Shown: one piece after another, positions 1 through 10,541 of the stretch
How the letters are laid out: every line of letters starts with the position of its first letter
Numbering within the stretch: position 1 is the first letter of the stretch
Assembly: GCA_032716605.1 (NCBI GenBank)
Contig: CM064523.1
Span: 45,850,215 to 45,914,214, forward strand
Direction of reading: 5' to 3'
DNA: 64,000 bases
DNA from: Paralithodes platypus
Taxonomy: Eukaryota; Arthropoda; Malacostraca; Decapoda; Lithodidae
Notes under the pieces: generated by a model
Told to the model about the DNA's origin: nothing
Databases searched by the model: none
The model's input: only the letters and a program-made list of their open reading frames with translations
Program-made: the position numbers and the translations under genes

Positions 1-405
1 TCCAAATGCAGCAGTAGGAATAAGGGTATGAGATCAATAAGCTAGAGTTGAACAGATATAATCTAAAACAACTGGGGTTTGATTACCTACTGATAGCTAG
101 TGGATTTTCTGACGCGTTGCTGTGTTCTTTCATTGAAGTTGCTAAGCTACCTTTATGGTCGAGAGACTGGTCCTTGCTACTATTAAGTCCTGATACACTA
201 TCACACCTTTTAGGGACCGGGATGGAATATGAACTCCTTTGGTAGCGACTGTCTTCTCAGGAGCATGACATAATATATCTCTTCCACAGCTTTTAACGCA
301 TTGTAAGTAGTTTTGGTAGCTTCAAAGCTACTTTTGTAGCTTCAAAGCATTATTTACAGGTAGATTTTTTTCTGTCAATGGCTATTTTTGTGTTTATTTG
401 TACAG
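1..405 (+). other. Partial intron upstream of the P450 terminal exon
   Basis: No coding signal is visible. The stretch ends in a T-rich tract and a TACAG acceptor at 401-405 that opens the P450 exon, so it is read as the 3' part of the preceding intron. A short direct repeat containing GTAGCTTCAAAGC occurs around 316-348. Confidence 0.6.
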
Positions 406-596
406 GTAAGCGTGTGTGTCCGGGCGAGTCCATGGCCCGCCTAGAACTGTTCCTGTTCATGACTTTTCTCCTACACCGGTTCTCATGGCGGCTCTCTGAC
501 GACCCTGTGGTGTGGGAGCAACACATCATCTTCAGTCGACCACCCAACTACACCATTGTTGCCACCAGACGGGACGGGCAAACCCACGAAGAGTGA
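406..596 (+). CDS. Cytochrome P450 (CYP2-like), C-terminal exon only
   Basis: The exon begins after the acceptor AG at 404-405 in phase 1 and encodes the end of the haem-binding loop, GKRVCPGESMAR, with the cysteine that ligates haem iron, followed by the L-helix (LELFLFMTFLLHRF) and the short C-terminal beta region ending in NYTIVATRR. It stops at TGA 594-596. The position of Cys-Pro-Gly-Glu and the Ala-Arg after it is the standard microsomal P450 signature; the style resembles arthropod CYP2-clan monooxygenases, which act on the ER membrane with NADPH-P450 reductase. The Phe and Gly that start the signature must be on the previous exon, outside the window. No defect is seen in this exon. 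Family or subfamily cannot be fixed from 63 residues. It is the only convincing host gene piece in the window. Confidence 0.88.
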
Positions 597-1517
597 TTAT
601 AATTTACTTCTCTCTATTGGCAGACAACTTAATGCCCGACGAGGTGGCCATGAATGAATCCCCTTCATAATCCTAGGCAATTCGTTTGATTATCTAGCTT
701 GTTTTCGGGAGATGGTTGGTAGCCAAGTCGACCATTGTTGCTTCACTAATTTTGAGCCCTCGGACAAATTTAAAGAACCTTCGTAATGCAAATATCAGGG
801 AAAGCATTGATAAGGATATTTAGTTCAGCCTGAGATAGCTTCGATTGTTTTTATACTGCATTAAAGAGTCAGGACTACTTAAACACCTAGTAGTGAAAAA
901 ATTAACAGTTAGCCTTAGCTACCGAATCCAAGTGTGGATCAAGCATTTGTTCAAAATAGTTCGCTAGCATTAAATTTAAAAAAATCCTGACCACGACTGT
1001 ACAGTTGTAAATATGTATCCCGAAATTTGACAGAAAATATATATGCACTATTTGAGAAGGACCGTTTTATTGACATGTGATGGAGTGATGAAGTTGCTTA
1101 TGTCTTTTGCCTAGAGACGCGGGCATACCTCATGAGATGCTCAGAGAGGGAACTGCAAGACTTAGAAAAGTGAGTTACCGATTGAGTGCTCCCCATACAA
1201 GTCTTTCACTTTTCACCTCTTGTTGCTGTTCCCACGGCTCCGGGCATGAAGGTCCCTCTTCCTCTCCTCAGGTGAGTGGCATTTATGCCTTTTTCGTCCA
1301 GGGTTAGGCGGAATCAGCAACATCAAAGGGAGCGGAGCAGGTGAGCCAGCCTCCTGATTCCCTTGGAACCTCAGGGGTATGGTTTGGTATCCCGCAGCTA
1401 GGCCTCAGAGCCTAGGTCACAGAGAATGAGGCAAGTGCTTTTTGGTCCAAAGAGGGTGTACTCTTCAGGGTGGACTCGTGTATCATAGCGATTTTGGGCC
1501 GGTGTTGTTCTGGCTTC
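597..1517. other. P450 3' flank, no further gene seen
   Basis: Non-coding sequence following the P450 stop. An ATTAAA at about 861-866 could serve as a poly(A) signal, but nothing confirms it. ORFs here are short and unlike any family I recognise. Confidence 0.4.
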
Positions 1518-1785
1518 AGCATAACAAGTTCAGTAAAAATTAATAACAATGTCTGGAATGCATTCCTACCCAAATTATTACCAGGGAAGCCAATACTTAT
1601 TCTATCCTGTTCTTGTAGACCTATCGTGATATATTGCATATATATATATATATATATTATATATATGCAATATAACACGATAGGTCTACAAGAACAGGAT
1701 AGAATAAGTATTGGCTTCCCTGGTAATAATTTGGGTAGGAATGCATTCCAGACATTGTTATAAATGTTTACTGAACTTGTTATGC
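1518..1785. repeat. 268-bp hairpin (inverted repeat), MITE-like
   Basis: Two arms of about 120 bp, 1518-1640 and 1663-1785, are near-perfect reverse complements separated by a (TA)n loop. The outer ends are GCATAACAAGTTCAGTAAA on the left and its complement on the right. It has no coding capacity. The form fits a non-autonomous foldback element; no clear target duplication is visible at the borders. Confidence 0.85.
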
Positions 1786-1796
1786 TAGAGATATGT

Positions 1797-1798
<2 letters not shown>

Positions 1799-1847
<49 letters not shown>
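1799..1847. repeat. (GA)n microsatellite
   Basis: About 24 uninterrupted GA dinucleotides immediately right of the hairpin. Confidence 0.97.
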
Positions 1848-1850
<3 letters not shown>

Positions 1851-1930
1851 ATTTTCTGAGATATAAGAAACAATATTTGAATTAATATTTTCTTGACCCT
1901 GAAACTAAAAGTGTCTGTGGGTGTTATTCT

Positions 1931-2012
1931 TTAACCCTTAAATGGCGGCGCGCAACATAAGTCGAGTATAATAAATCTGGACTATGTGGCGGCGCGCGAC
2001 ATAGGTCGAGTT
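1931..2012 (+). repeat. Left terminal repeat of the piggyBac-like element with TTAA
   Basis: After TTAA at 1931-1934 the end reads CCCTTAAATGGCGGCGCGC. A 23-bp motif GGCGGCGCGC plus RACATARGTCGAG appears twice, at 1944-1966 and 1988-2010. Such paired subterminal motifs are plausible transposase binding sites (inference). Confidence 0.78.
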
Positions 2013-2132
2013 GGTATTTCCCGCCGTAATTTAAGTGGAAAGCAAAATCTAGCGGTCAGGCAGTGCACTAGTAAGTCCCACCCACACATCCCCACCACGT
2101 GAGCTTGGCTCAGTACCGCTCTAGCCGCCACA

Positions 2133-2430
2133 ATGGAGAGACAAGATTTGCCTGTGTTCGATTCGGTGCCCGCCCCTAGTACGTCGCGCCAGCCAAGGCG
2201 TAGGGTCCCGCTCTCAGCCGAGGAGTTAGTTCTGCTGATGAACTCTTCAGCGGTATCTAGAATATCGTTGAATGAAAGCATGGAAGGGCTTGGTGACAGT
2301 GGGGGAAGTGAGGAGGAAGAAGAACTGGAAGATAACCCTGTCATCGGTTTTCACAGACGCCATAACTTGCGGGGCGAAGATGGTGAAGATAGTGACGAGG
2401 AGCTTGATGAACACACTGGTGTTGGTGTTG
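2133..2430 (+). CDS. piggyBac-like transposase, exon 1 (acidic N-terminal region)
   Basis: The ATG at 2133 sits in a strong context (GCCGCCACAATGG) and opens 99 codons plus one base. The encoded stretch has a Ser/Pro/Arg-rich start and then a run of acidic residues (GGSEEEEELEDN), as in many piggyBac transposase N-termini. A consensus donor GTAAGT follows at 2431. The phase-1 end joins in frame to exon 2 if the acceptor is the TAG at 4991-4993. This exon was chosen over the GTG at 4999 because no ATG opens the downstream frame near its start. The joined product would be about 816 residues with no internal stop. Splicing is inferred from sequence only. Confidence 0.72.
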
Positions 2431-2484
2431 GTAAGTACAATGTACATTTATATTATTTGAGAGATTGATAGAGATTATATATAT

Positions 2485-3465
2485 TATATATATCGGTGTA
2501 CAGTAGAATACATTCCTTACGCATGTGACTGAAATTGCTCGCAAGTTTGATTGCAAGCGATTGAAGATTGTGGTGTTGGTCTTCATATATTACGTTTCCA
2601 TTCATTATTTATAGGCGTAGGCTATATAATACATATATATATCGGTGTACAGTAGAATACATTCCTTACGCATGTGACTGAAATTGTTTGCAAGTTTGAT
2701 TGCAAGCGATTGAAGATTGTGGTGTTGGTCTTCATATATTACGTTTCCATTCATTATTTATAGGCGTAGGCTATATAATACATATATATATCGGTGTACA
2801 GTAGAATACATTCCTTACGCATGTGACTGAAATTGTTTGCAAGTTTGATTGCAAGCGATTGAAGATTGTGGTGTTGGTCTTCATATATTACGTTTCCATT
2901 CATTATTTATAGGCGTAGGCTATATAATACATATATATATCGGTGTACAGTAGAATACATTCCTTACGCATGTGACTGAAATTGTTTGCAAGTTTGATTG
3001 CAAGCGATTGAAGATTGTGGTGTTGGTCTTCATATATTACGTTTCCATTCATTATTTCCTTACGCATGTGACTGAAATTGCTTGAAAGTTTTATTGCAAG
3101 CGATTGAAGATTGTGGTGTTGGTCTTCATATATTACGTTTCCATTCATTATCTTATTATCTTATAGGCGTAGGCTATATAATACATATATATCGGTGTAC
3201 AGTAGAATACATTCCTTACGCATGTGACTGAAATTGCTTGAAAGTTTTATTGCAAGCGATTGAAGATTGTGGTGTTGGTCTTCATATATTACGTTTCCAT
3301 TCATTATCTTATTATCTTATAGGCGTAGGCTATATAATACATATATATCGGTGTACAGTAGAATACATTCCTTACGCATGTGACTGAAATTGCTTGAAAG
3401 TTTTATTGCAAGCGATTGAAGATTGTGGTGTTGGTCTTCATATATTACGTTTCCATTCATTTGAT
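2485..3465. repeat. Satellite array A: about 149-bp units in the transposase intron
   Basis: The block from CGGTGTACAGTAGAATACAT to the TATAGGCGTAGG joint recurs at 2494, 2643, 2792 and 2941 (exact spacing 149), with a truncated unit near 3056 and longer units at 3193 and 3349. Units are highly similar, differing at a few sites (TTGCAAG versus TTGAAAG), which indicates recent amplification. Confidence 0.93.
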
Positions 3466-4993
3466 AGGCGTATATCACGGTGTAGGGTTGATTTCATAGT
3501 ATGAAATCAACCCTACACCGTGATATAGACGCCTATCAAATGATGGTATTGATATTATTATTTCGTGTTTGCGAGTTTTCAATCATTTGATAGGCGTATA
3601 TCACGGTGTAGGATTGATTTCATAGTATGAAATCAACCCTACACCGTGATATAGATGCCTATCAAATGATGGTATTGATATTATTATTTCGTGTTTGCGA
3701 GTTTTCAATCATTTGATAGGCGTATATCACGGTGTAGGATTGATTTCATAGTATGAAATCAACCCTACACCGTGATATAGACGCCTATCAAATGATGGTA
3801 TTGATATTATTATTTCGTGTTTGCGAGTTTTCAATCATTTGATAGGCGTATATCACGGTGTAGGATTGATTTCATAGTATGAAATCAACCCTACACCGTG
3901 ATATAGACGCCTATCAAATGATGGTATTGATATTATTATTTCGTGTTTGCGAGTTTTCAATCATTTGATAGGCGTATATCACGGTGTAGGATTTCATAGT
4001 ATGAAATCAACCCTACACCGTGATATAGACGCCTATCAAATGATGGTATTGATATTATTATTTCGTGTTTGCGAGTTTTCAATCATTTGATAGGCATATA
4101 TCACGGTGTAGGGTTGATTTCATAGTATGAAATCAACCCTACACCGTGATATAGACGCCTATCAAATGATGGTATTGATATTATTATTTCGTGTTTGCGA
4201 GTTTTCAATCATTTGATAGGCATATATCACGGTGTAGGGTTGATTTCATAGTATGAAATCAACCCTACACCGTGATATAGACGCCTATCAAATGATGGTA
4301 TTGATATTATTATTTCGTGTTTGCGAGTTTTCAATCATTTGATAGGCATATATCACGGTGTAGGGTTGATTTCATAGTATGAAATCAACCCTACACCGTG
4401 ATATAGACGCCTATCAAATGATGGTATTGATATTATATTTCGTGTTTGCGAGTTTTCAATCATTTGATAGGCGTATATCACGGTGTAGGATTGATTTCAT
4501 AGTATGAAATCAACCCTACACCGTGATATAGACGCCTATCAAATGATGGTATTGATATTATTATTTCGTGTTTGCGAGTTTTCAATCATTTGATAGGCAT
4601 ATATCACGGTGTAGGGTTGATTTCATAGTATGAAATCAACCCTACACCGTGATATAGACGCCTATCAAATGATGGTATTGATATTATTATTTCGTGTTTG
4701 CGAGTTTTCAATCATTTGATAGGCATATATCACGGTGTAGGGTTGATTTCATACTATGAAATCAATCCTACACCGTGATATATGCCTATCAAATGATTGA
4801 AAACTCGCAAACACGAAATAATAATATCAATACCATCATTTGATAGGCGTCTATATCACGGTGTAGGGTTGATTTCATACTATGAAATCAATCCTACACC
4901 GTGATATACGCCTATCAAATGATTGAAAACTCGCAAACACGAAATAATAATATCAATATCATCATTTGATAGGCGTATAATATCACGGTGTAG
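3458..4993. repeat. Satellite array B: about 123-bp palindromic units
   Basis: About twelve units of roughly 123 bp. Each contains a near-perfect palindrome of about 78 bp bounded by TTTGATAGGCGTATATCACG and its complement, plus a spacer containing TATTTCGTGTTTGCGAG. Spacer orientation flips near 4780: the last two units are reversed. The array ends exactly at the putative exon-2 acceptor, whose GGTGTAG comes from a satellite unit. Every unit can form a long hairpin or cruciform. Confidence 0.93.
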
Positions 4994-7146
4994 GGGTAGT
5001 GCAGCTCTCACCACTAACCCCCGCCCATGGACAACCAGGACCATCGACGTCAACACCAGCTGTTGTTGCTCCTCCCAGGTTGTCAACGCCACCCGGGCTG
5101 CAGCGGATGAGGAGGACCAGGAGGACCAGGCGTCGGCTGACGATGTCTGAGAGTGATGCCGGCACCGGCTCAAGCTCTCCCGATTCGCCTGAAGCCAGGA
5201 TATCCCCCACGCCAGCAAGCGACTCTAATGGCGGGCAGGCACAGCCACAGCCACAGCAGGGACCGCCACAGCAAGGTGCCCGGGGAAGGGCCCGAGGAAG
5301 GGGCCAAGGAAGGGCCCAAGGAAGGGCCCAAGGAAGGGCCCGAGGAAGGGCCCGAGGAAGGGCCGCAAGAGGTGATCAGGTACGTGCTCGGGGAGGTGCC
5401 CCAGGAGGTGCCCCGGGAGGTGCCCCGGGAGGTGCCCCGGGAGGTGCCCCGGGAGGTGCCCCGGGAGGTGCCCCAGGAGGTGCCCCGGGAGGTGCCCCGG
5501 GAGGTGCCCCAGGAGGTGCCCCAGGAGGTGCCCCACGAGTGGTCGGGAGGGGCAGGAGGCCAGACGAGCCACCTATCTTTGAGTGGGAGCACTGCGAGCC
5601 TCGGGATATGCCTGGGGTTCCACCCCATTTTGATAAGGGGCCAAATGGCGTCCAGCCTGCCTTTCCCTGTTCAGAAAATGACACCCCTTATGACTACTTC
5701 CGAGCATTCTTTGACGATGGATTGCTCGGGGACATCGTCAGGGAGACAAACCTCTACGCAACCCAGCACTCCGAAGAGATGGCCTCGCCCCACATGAGGA
5801 GATGGACGCCCATCGATATCCCTCAGCTCCTCGTGTTTTTGGCCCTCACCATGCTAATGCCCCACATGAGAAAACACAACATGCTGGATTATTGGCTGAT
5901 GCATGACATTAGATCAACGCCAGTCTTCAACATGTACATGCCCAGGGACCAATACCGGCAAATTCTGAAGTGCTTGCACTTTGTCGACAACACTGCCGCA
6001 CACGGAGCTGACAAGCTTTGGAAAATCCGGCCATTCCTGAACTCCCTCCTGACCAGGTATCGCCGGTTTTTCAAACCTTTTCAGAATGTTGTGATTGATG
6101 AGTCCTTGATCCTCTTCCGTGGACGTCTCTCTTTCAGGCAGTACATTCCGTCGAAGCGTCACCGCTTCGGGATCAAGTTCTTTGTACTGTGTGACTGCGA
6201 GACAGGATACGTGCTGGACCTCATCATCTACACCGCTACTGATGTGGACATTCCAAACGACCTACTGGGTCTTTCAGGGGCGGTTGTGAAGACACTGATG
6301 GAGCCGTATCTGGATGCCAACCGTATCTTGTACAGCGACAATTTTTACACCTCTCCTCTCCTTGCCAGGTATCTCCTTGCAAGGAGCACGGGAAGCTGTG
6401 GAACTGTCAGGGCAAACAGAAAACACTGGCCCAAGTTTCATGCTACACGGAAAGGAGACATCTTCCGGAAGAAGAGCAGCAGTGACAGTATACTGGCTAT
6501 TTGTTGGCATGACACAAAGCCAGTCAATGTCCTCTCCACCTTCCACAAGTCCACAATGCGAGATAGCGGGAAGAAGAGATACCAAATGGACCCTGTCACC
6601 CGCGAGAAGCATCTAGTCCCTATCTCCAAACCTGACCTTGTTATGGACTACAACATAAACATGCGGTTGGTGGATAAGAGTGACATGCAAATCACTGCTG
6701 TTGACTGCCTCAGGAAGACGTGTAAGTGGTATAAGAAGGTGGTACTCCATCTTCTTGATGTCACTATCCTGAACGCGTACAACCTGTGGATGACGCGGAC
6801 AGGAAGGAAGAGCTCGGTAAGGCTGTTCGCGAAGGACATCATCGACTCCATCTTCAGGAAGCACGGAACCACACGTATGCTACCACCTCCGAGGCCGATC
6901 GTGAATATGCCTGCCCGCCTTGAGAGCCGGGACTACTTCTTGACCCACATGCTTGAGTTTTGCCCCCGCTCAGCATCACAGATCGCAGCCAACCGGAAGC
7001 ACGGACTGAAGCAGTGCCACGTCTGCAAACATACAACAAGGAGGAACCAAATTAGGAAGGAAACTACGTTCATGTGTAGCTATTGTAATGTGGGACTATG
7101 CGCTTCTCCATGTTACACAGAGTACCCCACACTGGAACACTTCTAG
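4994..7146 (+). CDS. piggyBac-like transposase, exon 2 (catalytic domain and Cys-rich C-terminus)
   Basis: This exon encodes the transposase core. An Arg/Gly-rich segment and a (GGAP)n tract come first, then the piggyBac DDE domain from about nt 5560. The three catalytic aspartates are visible in VVIDESLILFRGR (about 6094), LYSDNFYTSP (about 6337) and RLVDKSD (about 6670). A C-terminal zinc-binding segment CHVCKH...CSYCNVGLCASPC (about 7015-7115) matches the cysteine-rich domain that binds terminal repeats in this family. The product cuts and pastes the element at TTAA sites in the nucleus. No stop or frameshift interrupts it up to TAG 7144-7146. Two tandem acceptors (after 4993 or 4999) both keep frame with exon 1. 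All catalytic residues are present, so activity is possible but untested. Confidence 0.9.
5275..5535. repeat. In-frame minisatellites in transposase exon 2
   Basis: A purine-rich 12-bp repeat (GGAAGGGCCCRA) at about 5283-5365 encodes Gly-Arg-Ala/Gln repeats, and a second 12-bp repeat (GGAGGTGCCCCR) at about 5391-5535 encodes a dozen GGAP units. Both have units that are a multiple of three, so copy number can change without breaking the frame. The tract leaves long spurious ORFs on both strands. Confidence 0.92.
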
Positions 7147-7620
7147 ACCTCTTCCAAGACCTCCTCCTCCTCTAGACCTCTTGCCAATCATTCATAAGTT
7201 CATGCAATCATTCATTCATCTATTTCAAACTACCTCATGAATTCATGTCATTCAATCATTCATATGGTGGAATAGCACACTACCCAAACACAAGTGCATT
7301 CATCATCATCAGCAACATCACCCATTACATCCATAAGTTTCTAATCTCATCCATCCATCTTCTTGGTCTACCTCATACATCCATGTCATTTGTCTACCTC
7401 AATCATATAACTGCCTTTTATCTACCTCAATCCTATAACTGCCTTTTCTACCTCAATGAAATGTGGATTACACCTCCTGGGAACACCACAAAAAAAAAAA
7501 TGAGTCATCAACACTACCCCATAGGGTGATTTGGAAATGTGTTGAAATAATATTATTTATAAAACAAAACAAAAATTCCTGCAAAGCAAGCGAAACAGAG
7601 AGAGAGAGTGAAAATGCACG
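7147..7620. other. 3' flank of the transposase ORF
   Basis: Low-complexity CATTCA/ATTCAT-rich sequence and then AATAATATTATTTATAAAAC. No gene is visible. Poly(A) signals may lie here, but none is distinctive. Confidence 0.4.
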
Positions 7621-7665
<45 letters not shown>

Positions 7666-9372
7666 GCCTATCAAATGATTTCAATCAATATATGGTATAT
7701 ATATATATATATATATATATACCGTATATTGGTATCAATCATTTGATAGGCATACATATCACCATGTACGTACCGGTACATTGTAGGGACAGAAATGTAC
7801 CGTATACCGTGATATATACGCCTATCAAATGATTGAAATCAATATAGACCAATATACAGTATATATATTGAAACCAATCATTTGATAGGCGTATATATCA
7901 CGGTATACGGTACATTTTTCTCCTTACGAAAGGAGAGAGAAGAGTCATAGCAATTTCCAGGTCACATGTACGGTACATAGTAGGGACAGAAATGTACCGT
8001 ATACCGTGATATATACGCCTATCAAATGATGGAAATCAATATAGACCAATATACAGTATATATATTGATATCAATCATTTGATAGGCGTATATATCACGG
8101 TATACGGTACATTTGTCTCCTTACGAAAGGAGAGAGAAGAGTCATAGCAATTTCCAGGTCACATGTACGGTACATAGTAGGGACAGAAATGTACCGTATA
8201 CCGTGATATATACGCCTATCAAATGATTGAAATCAATATAGACCAATATACAGTATATATATATTGATATCAATCATTTGATAGGCGTATATATCACGGT
8301 ATACGGTACATTTTCTCCTTACGAAAGGAGAGAGAAGAGTCATAGCAATTTCCAGGTCACATGTACGGTACATAGTAGGGACAGAAATGTACCGTATACC
8401 GTGATATATACGCCTATCAAATGATTGAAATCAATATAGACCAATATACAGTATATATATTGATATCAATCATTTGATAGGCGTATATATCACGGTATAC
8501 GGTACATTTTTCTCCTTACGAAAGGAGAGAGAAGAGTCATAGCAATTTCCAGGTCACAGGTACGGTACATAGTAGGGACAGAAATGTACCGTATACCGTG
8601 ATATATACGCCTATCAAATGATTGAAATCAATATAGACCAATATACAGTATATATATATTGATATCAATCATTTGATAGGCGTATATATCACGGTATACG
8701 GTACATTTCTCTCCTTACGAAAGGAGAGAGAAGAGTCATAGCAATTTCAAGGTCACCTTCGTAAGGAAAAAAATATACCGTACATGGTGATATATATACG
8801 CCTATCAAATGATTGATATCAATATTCACCAATATACAGTATATATATATATATATATATATATATACCGTATATTGATATCAATCATTTGATAGGCATA
8901 CCTATCATCATGTACGTATCGGTACATTGTAGGGACAGAAATCTACCGTATACCGTGATATATACGCCTATCAAATGATTGAAATCAATATACACCAATA
9001 TACAGTATATATATATTTTGATATCAATCATTTGATAGGCGTATATATCACGGTATACGGTATATTTCTCTCCTTACGAAAGGAGAGAGAAGAGTGATAG
9101 CAATTTCAAGGTCACCTTCGTAAGGAAACAAATATACCGTACATGGTGATATATATACGCCTATCAAATGATTGATATCAATATTCACCAAAATACAGTA
9201 TATATATATATATATACCGTATATTGATATCAATCATTTGATAGGCGTATATATATCACCATGTACGGTATATTTGTTTCCTTACGAAGGTGACCTTGAA
9301 ATTGCTATGACTCTTCTCTCCTTTCGTAAGGAGAGAAATATGCCGTATACCGTGATATACACCGATATACAG

Positions 9373-9410
<38 letters not shown>

Positions 9411-9425
9411 ATATATATAATCATA
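7620..9425. repeat. Satellite array C: about 197-bp palindromic units with (TA)n cores
   Basis: Units marked by GACCAATATACAGTATATA recur at about 7848, 8043, 8241, 8439 and 8635 (spacing 195-198), followed by diverged units to about 9260 and a (TA)n run at 9375-9431. Each unit pairs CCTATCAAATGATTG with its complement CAATCATTTGATAGG and carries a CTCCTTACGAAAGGAG hairpin. The TTTGATAGGCGTATAT-CACGGT motif is shared with array B inside the intron. Confidence 0.92.
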
Positions 9426-9431
9426 TATATA

Positions 9432-9734
9432 TACCGTATTTGTACGGTAGCTTGTAAGGAATGAAATTTATTAGTGATAAATGAAAGAGAATACAGAAAC
9501 TGAACTGAAAATAGAGTGAAAAAGATATAATAATACAGAAATATTACAAGCAAATAAAGAAAGAGGGATTAGAGAAAAGAATAATGAGAATTACATATAC
9601 GAAAGGGAGAAATATAGAGAAGAGAGACAGGGAGGAAGGGAGACAGCGCGTACGAAGGAGAAGGGAGGAGAGAGAGAGAAAGCGAGCTAGCCAGAGAGAG
9701 AGAGAGAGAGTCAGACAGACAGATAAGAGGAGTG

Positions 9735-9766
<32 letters not shown>

Positions 9767-10138
9767 GGAGAATACAGAGAATACAGAAATAAGGAGAAAC
9801 AAGATAAAATAAGAGGGCTTACCGAAGGAATACCGTATTTGTACGGTAGCTTGTAAGGAATGAAATTTATTAGTGATAAATGAAAGAGAATACAGAAACT
9901 GAACTGAAAATAGAGTGAAAAAGATATAATAATACAGAAATATTACAAGCAAATAAAGAAAGAGGGATTAGAGAAAAGAATAATGAGAATTACATATACG
10001 AAAGGGAGAAATATAGAGAAGAGAGACAGGGAGGAAGGGAGACAGCGCGTACGAAGGAGAAGGGAGGAGAGAGAGAGAAAGAAAGCGAGCTAGCCAGAGA
10101 GAGAGAGAGAGAGTCAGGACAGACAGACGAGAGGAGTG

Positions 10139-10178
<40 letters not shown>

Positions 10179-10243
10179 CGAGAATACAGAGAATACAGAA
10201 ATAAGGAGAAACAAGATAAAATAAGAGGGCTTACCGAAGGAAT
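9432..10243. repeat. Tandem duplication, about 400-bp unit, GA-rich
   Basis: The segment from ACCGTATTTGTACGGTAGC to GCTTACCGAAGGAATA occurs twice head to tail (about 9432-9830 and 9831-10243). The copies are nearly identical apart from the length of the internal GA-rich tract. There is no credible coding; the long ORFs here are RE/SL low-complexity products. Confidence 0.92.
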
Positions 10244-10454
10244 AATAGACGCGCGTGAGGCCGAAGTCAGGACAAAGCGAACGCATCCGAACGCGCCTGG
10301 GAAATACACCAAAAAGTAGCCTCCCTTCCTCACCTCCTCCCACCCTCCACACTCGCTCAATTCATTCAGAATAGACTTCTATGGGGAGACGAAGAGTTGT
10401 TCGTTCCAAAAATCATCGTTTCGTTCCGATAGGAGCCATAGTTACGGCGCTAGG

Positions 10455-10541
10455 GCGAGTGAAAGTGAGCGAATATTTCGGGATTGTGCCCGCTGGGCGG
10501 CTCGGTGTAAAATACCGCCTAGCCCGCTAATAAGGTGTTAA
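10455..10541 (-). repeat. Alternative piggyBac-type right end ending in TTAA
   Basis: Read inward from TTAA at 10538-10541 the sequence is CACCTTATTAGCGGGCTAGG, similar in layout to the left end (CCCTTAAATGGCGG). It could be an older or nested element's end. The match to the left end is shorter than that at 12838-12918. Confidence 0.4.

Noticed and set aside
2485..4993. CRISPR-like array of repeats
   Set aside because: Units are 123-149 bp satellites with no unique spacers, in a spliced eukaryotic context.
4999..5001. GTG at 4999 as the transposase start
   Set aside because: Eukaryotic nuclear gene; a well-placed ATG exon with a consensus donor joins in frame through the acceptor at 4993.
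5170..5684. Antisense and alternate-frame ORFs of 100-214 codons
   Set aside because: They are shadows of the 12-bp in-frame repeats within the transposase exon.
9569..10360. ORFs rich in Arg/Glu or Ser/Leu
   Set aside because: Products of GA/CT-rich simple sequence in a duplicated non-coding unit.
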